This document shows, piece after piece, positions 44,862-55,987 of a stretch of DNA of 64,000 nt. Below the pieces are notes generated by a model. The model saw nothing but the letters and a program-made list of their open reading frames with translations, was not told where the DNA came from and made no database searches. A program made the translations under genes and the position numbers. Origin of the DNA: Aeromonas sp. RU39B (GTDB lineage Bacteria > Pseudomonadota > Gammaproteobacteria > Enterobacterales > Aeromonadaceae); assembly GCF_900156095.1 (NCBI RefSeq), contig NZ_FTMJ01000001.1, forward strand, positions 186,001-250,000, read 5' to 3'. Each line of letters starts with the position of its first letter. The stretch's first letter is position 1.

Positions 44862-46472
44862 TTAATTCTGAGCTGATGACATCACGGTGGGGCTGGATGC
44901 GTTAACCAGATGGCGCTGCAGGTTTTCTGTGAACTTGTGATCGTCGAGCAAGATGTGCTGAGTAAACAGTTCATGGATAACAAAATGGAAGATGGCCGCG
45001 ACATCAATATGACTGCTGCGGTATTGACTGAGCAGATGATCGGCCCGCTCGAGTAAATTGCGATGAATGTTTCCATGCAGCTGCGCCATCTCGAGGTCGA
45101 GTTGTTTCAGCAATGCCTCTTCATCGGTGAAGTGATGGCGGACCATGTCAATGAACTCCAACATGGCAGCAATGACGCCGGCATGTTGCTGATTATCCAA
45201 GGCCAGTAACCGGTTGGCACTCACAAACAAGTTGCGGTGCTGTTCATCAATCTGCGCGTCGCCACACAGATAGGCATCGCGCCAGACCAGCTGGTAGACC
45301 CAGCTTTTTTCCATCGCCCCTGGCCTCTGAGTGAAGGCGATCCCATCGGCGCAAACCTGATTACGACCACTCTCCTTCGCGTGATAGAGCGCGGTATCGG
45401 CACGTTGAAACCACTCGGCCCAACTGTCGGTAGAGAGACACGCCGCGACACCCACACTCACCGTGACCGTGCGTCCGATAGCAAATGGATGGGCGGCGAC
45501 GTGCTGGCGCAATCGCTCGGCTATCGCCAACGCCTCAGTCAATCCGGTCATGGGCAAAATGGCCAGAAACTCTTCACCGCCCCAGCGGCCCAGGATATCG
45601 GTATCGCGTAGTTGCGGTGCCAACACACGGATAAATTCACGCAGCACCCGATCTCCGCCATCATGACCGTAGTGATCGTTGATCTTCTTAAAATGGTCCA
45701 GATCAAACAGGATCACCGTGGCAGGGTGTCCATTACGTTGTAACTGGGCTATCTCCCTGGCCACCACCTCTTCAAGGTAAATGCGGTTCCAGCAGCCGGT
45801 AAGGTGATCGCGCAGGGCCGTATTGAGCAAGCGGGCATCGGAGCGCTCTTTGGTCATCATCAAAAATCCGATCGTGACCAACACGATCACGACGAAAACC
45901 AGCAGGTAGGTGACTCGCTGCACAGTGGAGGACTGAAATGCCCCATTGAGTGAATCCGGATGAACGATTGCCGCATAACAGCGGGTGATTAGCATGAGGA
46001 TAATCACGCTGATGCCGCATGCCATCAGGTTGCGTCCCCGAATGGGCGAGTCAAAGCGTGCAGCGAGCAGGCGGTAGTTAATCAAAAGGTTTTGTGCGGC
46101 AAAAATGCCGTTGGCGATCACGATGCGGTGCTGAATGTTATCCATCGAAAAGGCAAAGCCGATGGCAACCAGCACCGGTGGGGCAAGCAGCCATGAGGCT
46201 GGGCAGCGCATCTCGCGAAAACGACTCACTGCAAGCAGAAACAGGGAGTGCGACAGGCCAATAATGGTGTTGGCAACGATGATGGAGATCCAGTCGGCAA
46301 TGGCACCTCGCATCGCCAACAGCATATAGCCAACACCATGGGCACACAGGGCCAGGGCAAACGAGCGCAAACCGTCGCGATCGTCCTTGGCTATCCAGCC
46401 GATGGCCAGCGCAAGGGAAAAGCTGATCATGATGACCATGACGAACACGGTCTTGATGTCGAGACTGAACAT
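44862..46472 (-). CDS. membrane diguanylate cyclase with C-terminal bacteriohemerythrin domain
   Basis: 536 residues from the ATG at 46472 (GGAG ten bases upstream). Domain order: a membrane region of six or seven helices (about 1-206), GGDEF domain (about 212-375), hemerythrin domain (about 398-530). The GGDEF site is intact (GRWGGEEF, 295-302) with the inhibitory I-site RDTD at 289-292, so active and product-inhibited. Hemerythrin iron ligands are visible: His412 (DEQHR), His446/447 with Glu451 (HHFTDEE), His466 and His470, His506 and Asp510-511. It should couple oxygen or redox state to c-di-GMP synthesis. A Vibrio cholerae hemerythrin-cyclase fusion is a known relative in concept. Confidence 0.9.
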   Translation of the reverse strand: MFSLDIKTVFVMVIMISFSLALAIGWIAKDDRDGLRSFALALCAHGVGYMLLAMRGAIADWISIIVANTIIGLSHSLFLLAVSRFREMRCPASWLLAPPVLVAIGFAFSMDNIQHRIVIANGIFAAQNLLINYRLLAARFDSPIRGRNLMACGISVIILMLITRCYAAIVHPDSLNGAFQSSTVQRVTYLLVFVVIVLVTIGFLMMTKERSDARLLNTALRDHLTGCWNRIYLEEVVAREIAQLQRNGHPATVILFDLDHFKKINDHYGHDGGDRVLREFIRVLAPQLRDTDILGRWGGEEFLAILPMTGLTEALAIAERLRQHVAAHPFAIGRTVTVSVGVAACLSTDSWAEWFQRADTALYHAKESGRNQVCADGIAFTQRPGAMEKSWVYQLVWRDAYLCGDAQIDEQHRNLFVSANRLLALDNQQHAGVIAAMLEFIDMVRHHFTDEEALLKQLDLEMAQLHGNIHRNLLERADHLLSQYRSSHIDVAAIFHFVIHELFTQHILLDDHKFTENLQRHLVNASSPTVMSSAQN

Positions 46473-46766
46473 GACGGGACGCTCCGAAAGATCATTCACA
46501 ATACAGACATCGTGTGCTGGGCCAGATGAACACATCATCACAGAGATGACGGATTGTTAATCGATGGTAGCACAACCCTTGCAGAGTGAAGTTTCTCGGG
46601 TCACTGTCGATGGTTTTGCATGTTGAATCAAGTGAAATGCTGATGAAGCAGTAATTTCAGCCATTTTTATGGCAAAAACGAGGCTCTTTTGCTGCCATTA
46701 CAGCTGAATTTATGGTGTGAATAGCATCAATAGATCCCGAAGAGGGAAAGTGATGAGAGGCCTATA

Positions 46767-46823
46767 ATGAAAGGTATCAGAAAGGATAATTGGGTTTTAC
46801 TTACTCGGGCCGCAGAGGAATAA
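46767..46823 (+). CDS. possible small protein, 18 residues
   Basis: MKGIRKDNWVLLTRAAEE. A GAGAGG ribosome site lies exactly six bases before the ATG, and the stop is five bases before a perfect terminator hairpin with a U-run on this strand. That compact arrangement of ribosome site, ORF and terminator is what gives it credit. No family known to me. It may equally be chance within a non-coding RNA or an untranslated stretch. Confidence 0.3.
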   Translation: MKGIRKDNWVLLTRAAEE

Positions 46824-46827
46824 AAGT

Positions 46828-46855
46828 AAAAAGGAGACCATTTGGTCTCCTTTTT
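46828..46855. terminator. strong bidirectional terminator
   Basis: AAAAAGGAGACCA-TT-TGGTCTCCTTTTT, 13-base perfect arms, ending the minus-strand ATP-grasp gene and any plus-strand transcript. Confidence 0.92.
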
Positions 46856-46869
46856 GTCGCAACATATTA

Positions 46870-47838
46870 TTACTCGACATCGAACACGCCAAAGTGCTCC
46901 TTGGCGTAGGCTACCCGCTGGGGCGGGGTCATCTTGGAGTTGCCCAGTTTTTCCACCGCCTTGAGGTTGGGTAGCAAACCGCGGCCGTTGGCAATCTGAA
47001 TCGCCAAACCCGGACGGGCGTTTAGCTCCAGCAGCATGGGGCCGCGATACTTGTCGAGCACCATGTCGGTACCGATATAGCCCAGCCCCGACATCTCGTA
47101 GCAGGAGGAAGCCAGCGCCAGCATGGTGTCCCAGTGAGGCACCTTGAGCTCATAGAGATCGAGGCCGGTATCAGGATGGTAGCGGATGGGCTGACCAAAC
47201 TGCACGGCGCGCAGAGCGCGGCCGGTGCGCAGGCACAAACCTACCCCCACGGCGCCTTGGTGCAAGTTGGCCTTGCCGTCCGAGGCCGAGGTGGACAGAC
47301 GCATCATGGCCATCACCGGGAAACCCTTGAAGATAATAACCCGCGAGTCAGGCACCCCTTCAAACGAGTAACCGTCGAACACGTCGTCGAAGTTGATGAG
47401 ATCTTCCACCAACACCTTGTCCGGCTTGCCCCCGAGGGAGTAAAGACCGGCCAGGATGTTGGAGACGTGGCGCTCGAGATCCTGCACCGTTTCAGCGTTG
47501 CCATTGGGCTTGTAGTAGAGCCCGTCGGCGTGGCGCAGAATCACCAGGATCCCCTTGCCACCCGAGCCGCGTGCCGGTTTGATACAAAAGCCCGGCCACT
47601 CTTTGACCATCTCGGCAATCTTGTTCACTTCGTGCTGCTCGCGGATGGTGCCGATCAGTTTCGGCACCGTCACGCCGGCATCCAGTGCGATGCGCTTGGT
47701 CTTGAGCTTGTCATCCACCAGCGGGTAGTTGCTGCGCGGATTGTAGCGGCTGATATAGGAGTGGTTCCGCTTGTTCATGCCCAGGATGCCCGCTTCGCCG
47801 AGCTTCCAGGGCCAGGTGTACTTTTCCCAGAACCACAT
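46870..47838 (-). CDS. ATP-grasp alpha-L-glutamate ligase-like protein (RimK-related)
   Basis: 322 residues from the ATG at 47838, two bases after the stop of the 7TM gene. ATP-grasp fold: KTKRIALDAGVTVPKLIG, FCIKPARGSGGKGILVI (glycine-rich ATP loop), KVLVEDLINFDDVFDGYS, and the metal/ATP site LLELNARPGLAIQIANGRG. Usual annotation is alpha-L-glutamate ligase-like protein. Enzymes of this fold form amide or peptide bonds through an acyl phosphate. The gene always seen beside it in many gammaproteobacteria is a 7TM inactive transglutaminase. The product is unknown; a membrane-linked peptide or amide is inferred. Confidence 0.85.
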   Translation of the reverse strand: MWFWEKYTWPWKLGEAGILGMNKRNHSYISRYNPRSNYPLVDDKLKTKRIALDAGVTVPKLIGTIREQHEVNKIAEMVKEWPGFCIKPARGSGGKGILVILRHADGLYYKPNGNAETVQDLERHVSNILAGLYSLGGKPDKVLVEDLINFDDVFDGYSFEGVPDSRVIIFKGFPVMAMMRLSTSASDGKANLHQGAVGVGLCLRTGRALRAVQFGQPIRYHPDTGLDLYELKVPHWDTMLALASSCYEMSGLGYIGTDMVLDKYRGPMLLELNARPGLAIQIANGRGLLPNLKAVEKLGNSKMTPPQRVAYAKEHFGVFDVE

Positions 47839-47839
47839 C

Positions 47840-49378
47840 TTAGTGCTTGTCCTTGTCGCCGTGGCGGGAGGCATTCATCTCATCGACCAGCGGTTTGAAG
47901 CGCTTGAGCTCGCTGAGCTTATAGCCGGTGTAGTTACCCATCAGCAATACGGTCGCCATCAGCGCCAGTTGCAGACCCAGGAAGTTGAAGGTCAGGTGGC
48001 GAATCAGTTCGTTATCCATGGCGAGGTAAGCGAGTGACGCAACCAGCAGCGAGCCGCCGCCTTGCTTGACCACTTCCTTCGGACCCTCTTCTTCCCACAG
48101 AATTGACATCCGCTCGATGGTCCACGAGAGGATGATCATCGGGAAGAAGGTGATCTTCATACCGTCGGTCAGCCCCAGCTTGAACGCCAGCGCCGAGAAG
48201 ATCCCGATCATCGAGATAACCATGATGATGACTGCCGATATCCGTGCCACCAGTAGCAAGTTAAGTCGTGACAGGTAAGAGCGAATAATCAGACCGGTGC
48301 CGACAATCAGCAGGAAGCCGACCAGACCGGTAATCAGCTGGGTCTGGATAAAGGCCAGCGCAATCAGCACCGGCATAAAGGTACCGGAGGTCTTGATACC
48401 GACCAGCACGCGCAAGAACACCACCATCAGCACGCCGATCGGGATCAGCAGCAGACCCTTGAACAGGGTTTGCTCTTCGAGCGGCAGGCTGTGGATGGAG
48501 AAGTTGAGCCAGTCAGACTTGTCATACTTCTTGGCCAGCGCCACGCTCACCGGCTGCTCTTGCTCGATCATCGAGAAGGTAACACGGGAGTTGTGGCCGC
48601 CGGTGACGTCGATCAGCGAGCCGGAATTGTACTCCCACAAAAGCAGGTTGGACGGTTGGCCCTGTTGACCGGTCTTGGGGTCAAACAGTTGCACGTCCTT
48701 GCCATTGAAGACTTGCAGGTAATCCACCAACTCCTGACGACGGCGACCATCCTCAAGCTTGAGGGCATGCACCACACGGGCAGGTACATCGGCATTATTG
48801 AGCAGCTGGGCAATCAGATTGGCGCGGCGCTTGTGGTTTTTCAGCAGCTCGGCATTCTGGTTCTGGTTGTCCATCTCCTTGATGATTTCACGGGTGAGGG
48901 TGAAGGCATCGGCGGAGCGCTCCTTGGCACGGTCCAGGATCTGGGCCATGGCAGTGGCATAGGGCTCACTCTCGATCTCTTTTTCGATGGCCGGTGGCGT
49001 CGGTTGCGATGAGGGCTTGGCATAGGCGTCGGCCATCATGTCAGCGCGATAGTAGAGCTCCTGGCGGCCGGTGGCAGAGCGGATCGACCACTCGGCGCGG
49101 GCATCACCATTCTTTTCCACAAAAGAGAGGCCGTAACCCGGGCTCGCGGCGTTCTCGTTCATCAGGGTGAAACCCTGCTGGGTACCGGGAATCGCCAGTG
49201 AAGCGATCACCGGTTCGCCGGTCGCATCAAACTCCAGCTTGGACTCGATAGACCAGATCTGGCGTTTTTCACCCGGTGTGAACGGCACATCAAGGGCAAA
49301 GTGATGATAAATGGTGGTACCAAGGCCTACCAGATAGAGCAGGGCCACCAGCAGATAGAACGGCTTGCGCGAAACCAT
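47840..49378 (-). CDS. 7TM inactive transglutaminase-like membrane protein
   Basis: 512 residues. An N-terminal helix (about 6-25, FYLLVALLYLVGLGTTIYHH) precedes a large periplasmic part: a UUP1-type domain (about 30-160), then a transglutaminase-like fold (about 165-280) with AQLLNNADVPARVVHALKLEDGRRR but no Cys-His-Asp triad, hence called inactive. The C-terminal 7TM region (about 300-490) includes GLLLIPIGVLMVVFLRVLVGIKTSGTFMPVLIALAF. Its start is three bases from the stop of the RimB-like gene, and its stop is one base from the ligase start, so the three are tightly coupled. It may present or export the product of the ligase. Confidence 0.85.
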   Translation of the reverse strand: MVSRKPFYLLVALLYLVGLGTTIYHHFALDVPFTPGEKRQIWSIESKLEFDATGEPVIASLAIPGTQQGFTLMNENAASPGYGLSFVEKNGDARAEWSIRSATGRQELYYRADMMADAYAKPSSQPTPPAIEKEIESEPYATAMAQILDRAKERSADAFTLTREIIKEMDNQNQNAELLKNHKRRANLIAQLLNNADVPARVVHALKLEDGRRRQELVDYLQVFNGKDVQLFDPKTGQQGQPSNLLLWEYNSGSLIDVTGGHNSRVTFSMIEQEQPVSVALAKKYDKSDWLNFSIHSLPLEEQTLFKGLLLIPIGVLMVVFLRVLVGIKTSGTFMPVLIALAFIQTQLITGLVGFLLIVGTGLIIRSYLSRLNLLLVARISAVIIMVISMIGIFSALAFKLGLTDGMKITFFPMIILSWTIERMSILWEEEGPKEVVKQGGGSLLVASLAYLAMDNELIRHLTFNFLGLQLALMATVLLMGNYTGYKLSELKRFKPLVDEMNASRHGDKDKH

Positions 49379-49381
49379 GGA

Positions 49382-50176
49382 TTACTTTACATCCTTGAGC
49401 TGCGGTTTGGGTTGGATATATTCGCGGGCCACGTCGACCACGGCGATGTCTTTAAGGAATTCGCGGCCCAGCAGCACGGGGAAGGCCATGTCGCTACGGT
49501 CTTTCAGAGTAAATTCGGACTTCTCGGTCATGTCACCCAGACGCACGGTCAGGCGCACCACCGGACGGCGGTCCAGCTCATCGGCCGAGGCCTGACGAAC
49601 CCGCACATGACGCACCAGCGGCGCTTCGATCTGGATACGATCTTCGCTGTTCTGGTGGCTCAGGAAGAAACGCACCCAGTTCTTGCCATTACGCTCGAAA
49701 ATGGTGATGTCCTGGGCACTGATGGAGGAGGTGGTGGCACCGGTATCTACCCGCGCCTGGAATGCATCGTTAGCGGCATCCACCCAGATCCACTCGGCTT
49801 CACCCACCATCAACTTGCCATCCATCGCATGGCCTTGCTGCGGGACAGGGCATTTTTGCGGCGGAATCACCTGCGGCTTGGGCGGCTCTTTGGGCAGGGT
49901 TTCAAGCTTGTCGTCCATCTTGTTGACGGTCTCTTTCATCTGCTTGAGGTCATTAGTCAATTTTACAATCAAATCAGATTGTTGCTGGATAAGCTGTTTT
50001 TGTTGCAGCGACAGGCCGGACTGCACGCGCTGTTCGCTCAGCGACAATTCATTCTTGATGTCAGCCAACGAGGCTGCCGGTGCTGTCTCCACCTTGTGGT
50101 TGGGGGCAACACACCCGCCCAGGGTGAACATCGAAAGCAGGGTCATTCCTTTAAGTGTGCTGTTCATGTGCTTCAT
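49382..50176 (-). CDS. RimB-like retropepsin-fold aspartic protease lipoprotein
   Basis: 264 residues (an ATG three codons later is an alternative start). Lipobox LGGC gives a lipidated Cys at about residue 22 followed by Val, then a coiled coil (about 38-95: DIKNELSLSEQRVQS, QQKQLIQQQSDL, KQMKETVNKMDDKLE). The C-terminal retropepsin-like domain carries the active-site triad ARVDTGATTSSISA (Asp at about 143) and LGREFLKDIAVVD. Such proteins are annotated as ATP-dependent zinc protease or RimB family. First gene of the trio; 52 bases after cmoB on the same strand, with only a weak hairpin between. It may trim the peptide made by the ligase. Confidence 0.85.
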   Translation of the reverse strand: MKHMNSTLKGMTLLSMFTLGGCVAPNHKVETAPAASLADIKNELSLSEQRVQSGLSLQQKQLIQQQSDLIVKLTNDLKQMKETVNKMDDKLETLPKEPPKPQVIPPQKCPVPQQGHAMDGKLMVGEAEWIWVDAANDAFQARVDTGATTSSISAQDITIFERNGKNWVRFFLSHQNSEDRIQIEAPLVRHVRVRQASADELDRRPVVRLTVRLGDMTEKSEFTLKDRSDMAFPVLLGREFLKDIAVVDVAREYIQPKPQLKDVK

Positions 50177-50228
50177 TTGAATGGGCTTCCTGGAATGGGG
50201 TCAGTGTATCTTTCAATACAGGCAACGG

Positions 50229-51964
<1,736 letters not shown>

Positions 51965-52111
51965 CTAGATGCTGGCCAGAATGGCAACCCAAAACCTGTT
52001 ATGGTGCGCTAATCGACCTGACTTGGGTTCAAGCCAGGTTCAGAATGGGTTAACGAGGCGCTAGTGTAGAGGATTGGTGTGCGTTTGTCTTGAGAGGTGA
52101 CCCCGCTCACA

Positions 52112-52990
52112 TTAAAAAAAGTGGCCCACCGTGGCACCCGCTCCCAAGTCGAGCTGGCCCTGCCTTGCGCAATCGTTTTCTCCGATAAAGGCAGGTAGAG
52201 GGTGACCGAGCGCCAATGCAATCTGGCGGGCCAGCTCCGGTGCCTGGGCGTTGTCAGCGGTGTGGATGAACAGATAGAGATCTTTGCCCTCGCCAAGCCA
52301 CTGCTGCCAGCGGGGCAGCCAGCTTTGCAGAAACGGCAGATTGTCACTCACCACCGGCAGGCCGATAAAGCGCACTACTGGCGCCTGGGCCGTAGCCAGC
52401 ACATGCACGGGCAGTTGTGGTTTTTTCCCCTGCGCATCCATCAGAGCCCGAGTGGTGGCGGCTACCGAGAACAGTGGCCGACTGTCGAGCATGATGCGAT
52501 TAACGGCCCGCTCTATCAGCAACCGGTTCAAGGCGCGCTCGGCATCTCCCTTGGCAAAAAACTCGGCATGGCGCACCTCCAGCGCATAGGAAAACCCGCT
52601 CGGCAGGCGTGACAAGAAGGCTTCGAGCCTTGGTAAACCCGCCGGGCCAAAGCGTGTGGGCAACTGCAGTTTAAGCAGCCCGAGCCGGTCGTGCAGCGGC
52701 GCCAGCAGGTTGATAAAGGCCGAAACGGCACTATCAACCCCTAGCAGATCACTCTGGTGGCTGATGGTCTGGGGAAACTTGAACGTAAAGCGAAACCCAT
52801 CACTGGTGGCATCGCGCCAGCGCAGCACGGTGTCGGGCGTTGGGCTGGCGTAGAAGGTGGTGTTGCCCTCAATGGCGTTGAACACCTTGGCATAATCGGC
52901 CAAATGCTCGGCCGGTTTGCTACCTACACCCAGCAATGTGCCGGGCCAGGCGGGGTGACTCCATTGGGGAAGACCGAGATAGATAGGCAT
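52112..52990 (-). CDS. yecE: DUF72 family protein YecE
   Basis: 292 residues from the ATG at 52990 (no good ribosome site; a longer frame to 53026 lacks family support). TIM-barrel DUF72 protein of unknown function, clearly like E. coli YecE: IYLGLPQWSHPAWPG, FNAIEGNTTFYASPTPDTVLRWRDAT, FRFTFKFPQTISHQ, ALEVRHAEFFAKGDAERALNRLL, NRIMLDSRPLF and KPQLPVHVLATAQAPVVRFIG. In E. coli it also neighbours cmoA, so the grouping is conserved. Divergent from the FmdB-type gene; the 100-base gap holds a promoter. Confidence 0.94.
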   Translation of the reverse strand: MPIYLGLPQWSHPAWPGTLLGVGSKPAEHLADYAKVFNAIEGNTTFYASPTPDTVLRWRDATSDGFRFTFKFPQTISHQSDLLGVDSAVSAFINLLAPLHDRLGLLKLQLPTRFGPAGLPRLEAFLSRLPSGFSYALEVRHAEFFAKGDAERALNRLLIERAVNRIMLDSRPLFSVAATTRALMDAQGKKPQLPVHVLATAQAPVVRFIGLPVVSDNLPFLQSWLPRWQQWLGEGKDLYLFIHTADNAQAPELARQIALALGHPLPAFIGENDCARQGQLDLGAGATVGHFF

Positions 52991-53027
52991 AGTGACAATA
53001 ACGCGCCAGTGAATGCATCGGGCCATT

Positions 53028-53056
53028 TTACCCAGCCTGCGCTTTTCCTCTATAAT
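53028..53056 (+). promoter_or_regulatory. sigma-70 promoter for the FmdB-aspS unit
   Basis: A perfect -10 TATAAT (53051-53056) with TTACCC 17 bases before it as a weak -35. The start codon follows 34 bases after the -10. Confidence 0.6.
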
Positions 53057-53089
53057 ACTCCGCCTTTGTTAACCAAATTCTTGTGACCC

Positions 53090-53341
53090 ATGCCTATCTA
53101 CGAATATCGTTGCGATAACTGCGGCCATGAATTGGCTAAATTGCAAAAGCTATCCGATACCCCCCTGACCGACAGCCCATCTTGTCAACAATCAGCACTG
53201 GTCAAGCTGATCTCCGCCGCCGGCTTCCGGCTCAAGGGATCGGGGTGGTACGAGACCGATTTCAAACCGGGCAAGAAAAAGAATCTGGCCAGCTGTGAAT
53301 CAGACGGTGCTTGCCAGTCGTGCCCGGCGGCTCAAGGTTAA
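53090..53341 (+). CDS. FmdB-family zinc ribbon protein
   Basis: 83 residues, with the family start PIYEYRCDNCGHELAKLQKLSD (first half of a CxxC zinc ribbon, Cys8 and Cys11). The second half normally reads CPxC; here it is SPSC, so the third ligand is Ser29 and only Cys32 remains. ALVKLISAAGFRLKGSGWYETDF follows, and the tail has two more Cys (CQSC). Small regulators or chaperone-like proteins of unknown role; often found just before aspS, as here (30-base gap). The lost ligand suggests altered or no zinc binding unless the C-terminal Cys compensate. Confidence 0.88.
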   Translation: MPIYEYRCDNCGHELAKLQKLSDTPLTDSPSCQQSALVKLISAAGFRLKGSGWYETDFKPGKKKNLASCESDGACQSCPAAQG

Positions 53342-53371
53342 CCGTCTTTCATTATTCGAAGGAAGAAGTCC

Positions 53372-55138
53372 ATGCGCACACACTACTGCGGACAGGTCAA
53401 TGAGGCCCATGAAGGGCAGACCGTTACTCTTTGTGGCTGGGTACATCGCCGCCGTGATCTGGGTGGTTTGATCTTTATCGACATGCGCGACCGTGAAGGG
53501 CTCGTGCAGGTATTCTTCGACCCGGACAAGCCGGAAGCGTTCACACTGGCTTCTGAGCTGCGTGGCGAATTCTGCATCCAGGTCAAGGGGATGGTCCGTC
53601 TGCGTCCGGAGTCCCAGCGCAACGCCGACATGGCGACCGGTGCCATTGAAGTGTTTGGCCACGAGCTGACCATTATCAACCGCGCCGAGCCGCTGCCGCT
53701 GGACTTTAACCAGGTCAACAGCGAAGAGATCAGCCTCAAATATCGCTATCTGGATCTGCGTCGCCCCGAGATGGCCCGTTTCCTCAAAACGCGCGCCAAG
53801 GCCAGTGCCTTTGTGCGCCGCTTTATGGACGAGCACGGTTTCCTTGATATCGAAACCCCGATGCTGACCAAGGCCACACCGGAAGGTGCCCGTGACTATC
53901 TGGTGCCGAGCCGTGTGCACAAGGGCAAGTTCTATGCGCTGCCGCAGTCACCGCAACTGTTCAAGCAGCTGCTGATGATGTCCGGCTTTGATCGCTACTA
54001 TCAGATCGTCAAGTGCTTCCGCGACGAAGACCTGCGTGCCGACCGTCAGCCGGAGTTCACCCAGATCGACGTGGAGACCTCCTTCATGACCGCGCCGCAA
54101 GTGCGTGAGGTGATGGAAGAGATGATTCGCAAGCTCTGGCTGCACATCCTGAACGTCGATCTTGGCGATTTCCCGATCATGACCTTCGATGAAGCGATGC
54201 GTCGCTACGGCTCCGACAAGCCGGACCTGCGTCTGCCGATGGAGCTAGTCGATGTGGCAGATCTGCTCACTGCGGTTGAGTTCGCCGTATTCTCCGGCCC
54301 GGCCAACGATCCGAAGGGTCGCGTTGCTGCGCTGAAGGTGCCGGGCGGCAGCGAGCTTTCTCGCAAGCAAATCGACGAATACACCAAGTTTGTCGGTATC
54401 TATGGCGCCAAGGGGCTGGCCTGGATGAAGGTCAACAGCGCCGCCAACGGTATCGAAGGCGTACAATCGCCGGTGGCCAAGTTCCTGACCGATGCGATCG
54501 TGCGTGAAATTCTGGCCCGTACCGGTGCCACCGATGGCGACATCATCTTCTTTGGCGCTGATAGCAAGAAGGTGGTTTGTGATGCACTGGGTGCCCTGCG
54601 TCTGAAGGTGGGCCGCGATCTGGGTCTGCTCGAGCAGAGCTGGAAGCCGCTGTGGGTCATCGACTTCCCGATGTTTGAAGAAGATGGTGAAGGCGGTCTG
54701 GCTGCCATGCACCACCCCTTCACCTCGGCGCGTGATATGAGCCCGAGCGAGCTGAAAGCCAACCCGCTGGGTGCTTACGCCAACGCTTACGATATGGTGA
54801 TCAACGGCTACGAAGTCGGCGGTGGCTCGGTACGTATTCACAACAGCGAGATGCAATCCACCGTGTTTGACATCCTGGGTATCACCCCGGATGAACAGCG
54901 TCAGAAGTTCGGCTTCCTGCTTGACGCCCTGAAGTACGGCACTCCGCCGCACGCCGGTCTGGCGTTTGGTCTTGACCGCCTCAGCATGCTGCTGACCGGC
55001 ACCGAGAACATTCGCGACGTGATTGCTTTCCCGAAAACCACGGCGGCTGCCTGTCTGATGACCGATGCCCCGAGTTTTGCCAACCCGGCGCAAATGAGTG
55101 AACTGGCGATTGCCAGCACCGTTGCTGCCGACGAGTAA
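53372..55138 (+). CDS. aspS: aspartate--tRNA ligase
   Basis: 588 residues, bacterial type with inserted GAD domain (about 290-420). N-terminal OB-fold for anticodon binding ([20 protein letters not shown]), class II motif 2 [20 protein letters not shown], motif 3 [13 protein letters not shown], plus [21 protein letters not shown]. The long insertion and AAACLM(T)D C-terminal segment are typical of discriminating AspRS from gammaproteobacteria. AAGGAAGAAG before the start. Cotranscribed with the FmdB-type gene and probably with yebC. Confidence 0.98.
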   Translation: MRTHYCGQVNEAHEGQTVTLCGWVHRRRDLGGLIFIDMRDREGLVQVFFDPDKPEAFTLASELRGEFCIQVKGMVRLRPESQRNADMATGAIEVFGHELTIINRAEPLPLDFNQVNSEEISLKYRYLDLRRPEMARFLKTRAKASAFVRRFMDEHGFLDIETPMLTKATPEGARDYLVPSRVHKGKFYALPQSPQLFKQLLMMSGFDRYYQIVKCFRDEDLRADRQPEFTQIDVETSFMTAPQVREVMEEMIRKLWLHILNVDLGDFPIMTFDEAMRRYGSDKPDLRLPMELVDVADLLTAVEFAVFSGPANDPKGRVAALKVPGGSELSRKQIDEYTKFVGIYGAKGLAWMKVNSAANGIEGVQSPVAKFLTDAIVREILARTGATDGDIIFFGADSKKVVCDALGALRLKVGRDLGLLEQSWKPLWVIDFPMFEEDGEGGLAAMHHPFTSARDMSPSELKANPLGAYANAYDMVINGYEVGGGSVRIHNSEMQSTVFDILGITPDEQRQKFGFLLDALKYGTPPHAGLAFGLDRLSMLLTGTENIRDVIAFPKTTAAACLMTDAPSFANPAQMSELAIASTVAADE

Positions 55139-55145
55139 GGCATGA

Positions 55146-55184
55146 GGCCGCGCATTGCGCGGCCCGTTCAGTGATACTGAACGG
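55146..55184 (+). other. tandem hairpins in the aspS-yebC gap
   Basis: GGCCGCGC-ATT-GCGCGGCC (55146-55164) and CCGTTCAGT-GAT-ACTGAACGG (55164-55184) lie back to back. No U-run, so they look like stability or processing elements in an operon. Confidence 0.5.
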
Positions 55185-55224
55185 TTAACTTATTGAAATT
55201 CAAAGAGTATAACGGAGAGTTTTT

Positions 55225-55965
55225 ATGGCAGGTCACAGTAAATGGGCCAACATCAAACACCGTAAGGCGGCTCAGGACGCCAAGCGCGGCAAGATTTTCA
55301 CCAAGCTGATCCGTGAAATCACCACGTCGGCTCGCATTGGTGATGCCGACCCTGCCAACAACCCGCGCCTGCGTGCCGCGGTGGCAGCCGCTCTGTCCAA
55401 TAACATGACCCGCGACACCGTCAACCGCGCCATTGCCCGTGGCGCCGGCGGTGGTGATGGTGAGCAACTCGAAACCATCATTTATGAAGGCTACGGCCCG
55501 GCCGGTACTGCCGTGATGGTGGAGTGCCTGACCGACAACCGTAACCGTACCGTGGCTGAAGTGCGCCATGCCTTCAGCAAGAGCGGTGGTAACCTGGGTA
55601 CTGACGGCTCGGTCTCCTACCTGTTCAGCAAGAAAGGTGTGCTGACCTACGTCGGTGCTGACGAAGATGCCCTGATGGATGCCGCTCTCGAAGCCGGTGC
55701 CGAAGACGTGTTGAGCGAAGGCGATGACACCATCGAGGTGTACACCACCCCGAACGATTTCGGTATCGTGCTTGACGCTCTGGAAGCCGCTGGTTTCAAG
55801 GCAGAGAACGCTGAAGTCACCATGATCCCCTCGACCGAGGCCGAGCTCGACGCCGAGAGCGCACCCAAGCTGATGCGTCTGGTCGACATGCTCGAAGATC
55901 TGGACGACGTTCAAGAGGTGTACCACAACGGCTCCATCTCGGACGAAGTTGCTGCGACGCTCTAA
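55225..55965 (+). CDS. yebC: YebC/TACO1 family protein
   Basis: 246 residues, complete Yeb[33 protein letters not shown] at the start, [54 protein letters not shown] and [11 protein letters not shown]. The family was first called transcriptional regulator; newer work assigns members a role in translation of proline-rich or difficult sequences. AACGGAGAG precedes the ATG. In many relatives ruvC follows; here a terminator and an opposing gene follow instead. Confidence 0.97.
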   Translation: MAGHSKWANIKHRKAAQDAKRGKIFTKLIREITTSARIGDADPANNPRLRAAVAAALSNNMTRDTVNRAIARGAGGGDGEQLETIIYEGYGPAGTAVMVECLTDNRNRTVAEVRHAFSKSGGNLGTDGSVSYLFSKKGVLTYVGADEDALMDAALEAGAEDVLSEGDDTIEVYTTPNDFGIVLDALEAAGFKAENAEVTMIPSTEAELDAESAPKLMRLVDMLEDLDDVQEVYHNGSISDEVAATL

Positions 55966-55987
55966 GAGCACTCATGCAAAAGGAAGG

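Larger units (their letters stand above)
46473..46869. other. 397-base intergenic region upstream of the cyclase
   Basis: AT-rich. It contains the cyclase promoter (not assignable by eye), a possible 18-codon plus-strand ORF (46767-46823) and the terminator at 46828-46855. No recognisable FNR box was found despite the oxygen-sensing neighbour. Confidence 0.5.
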
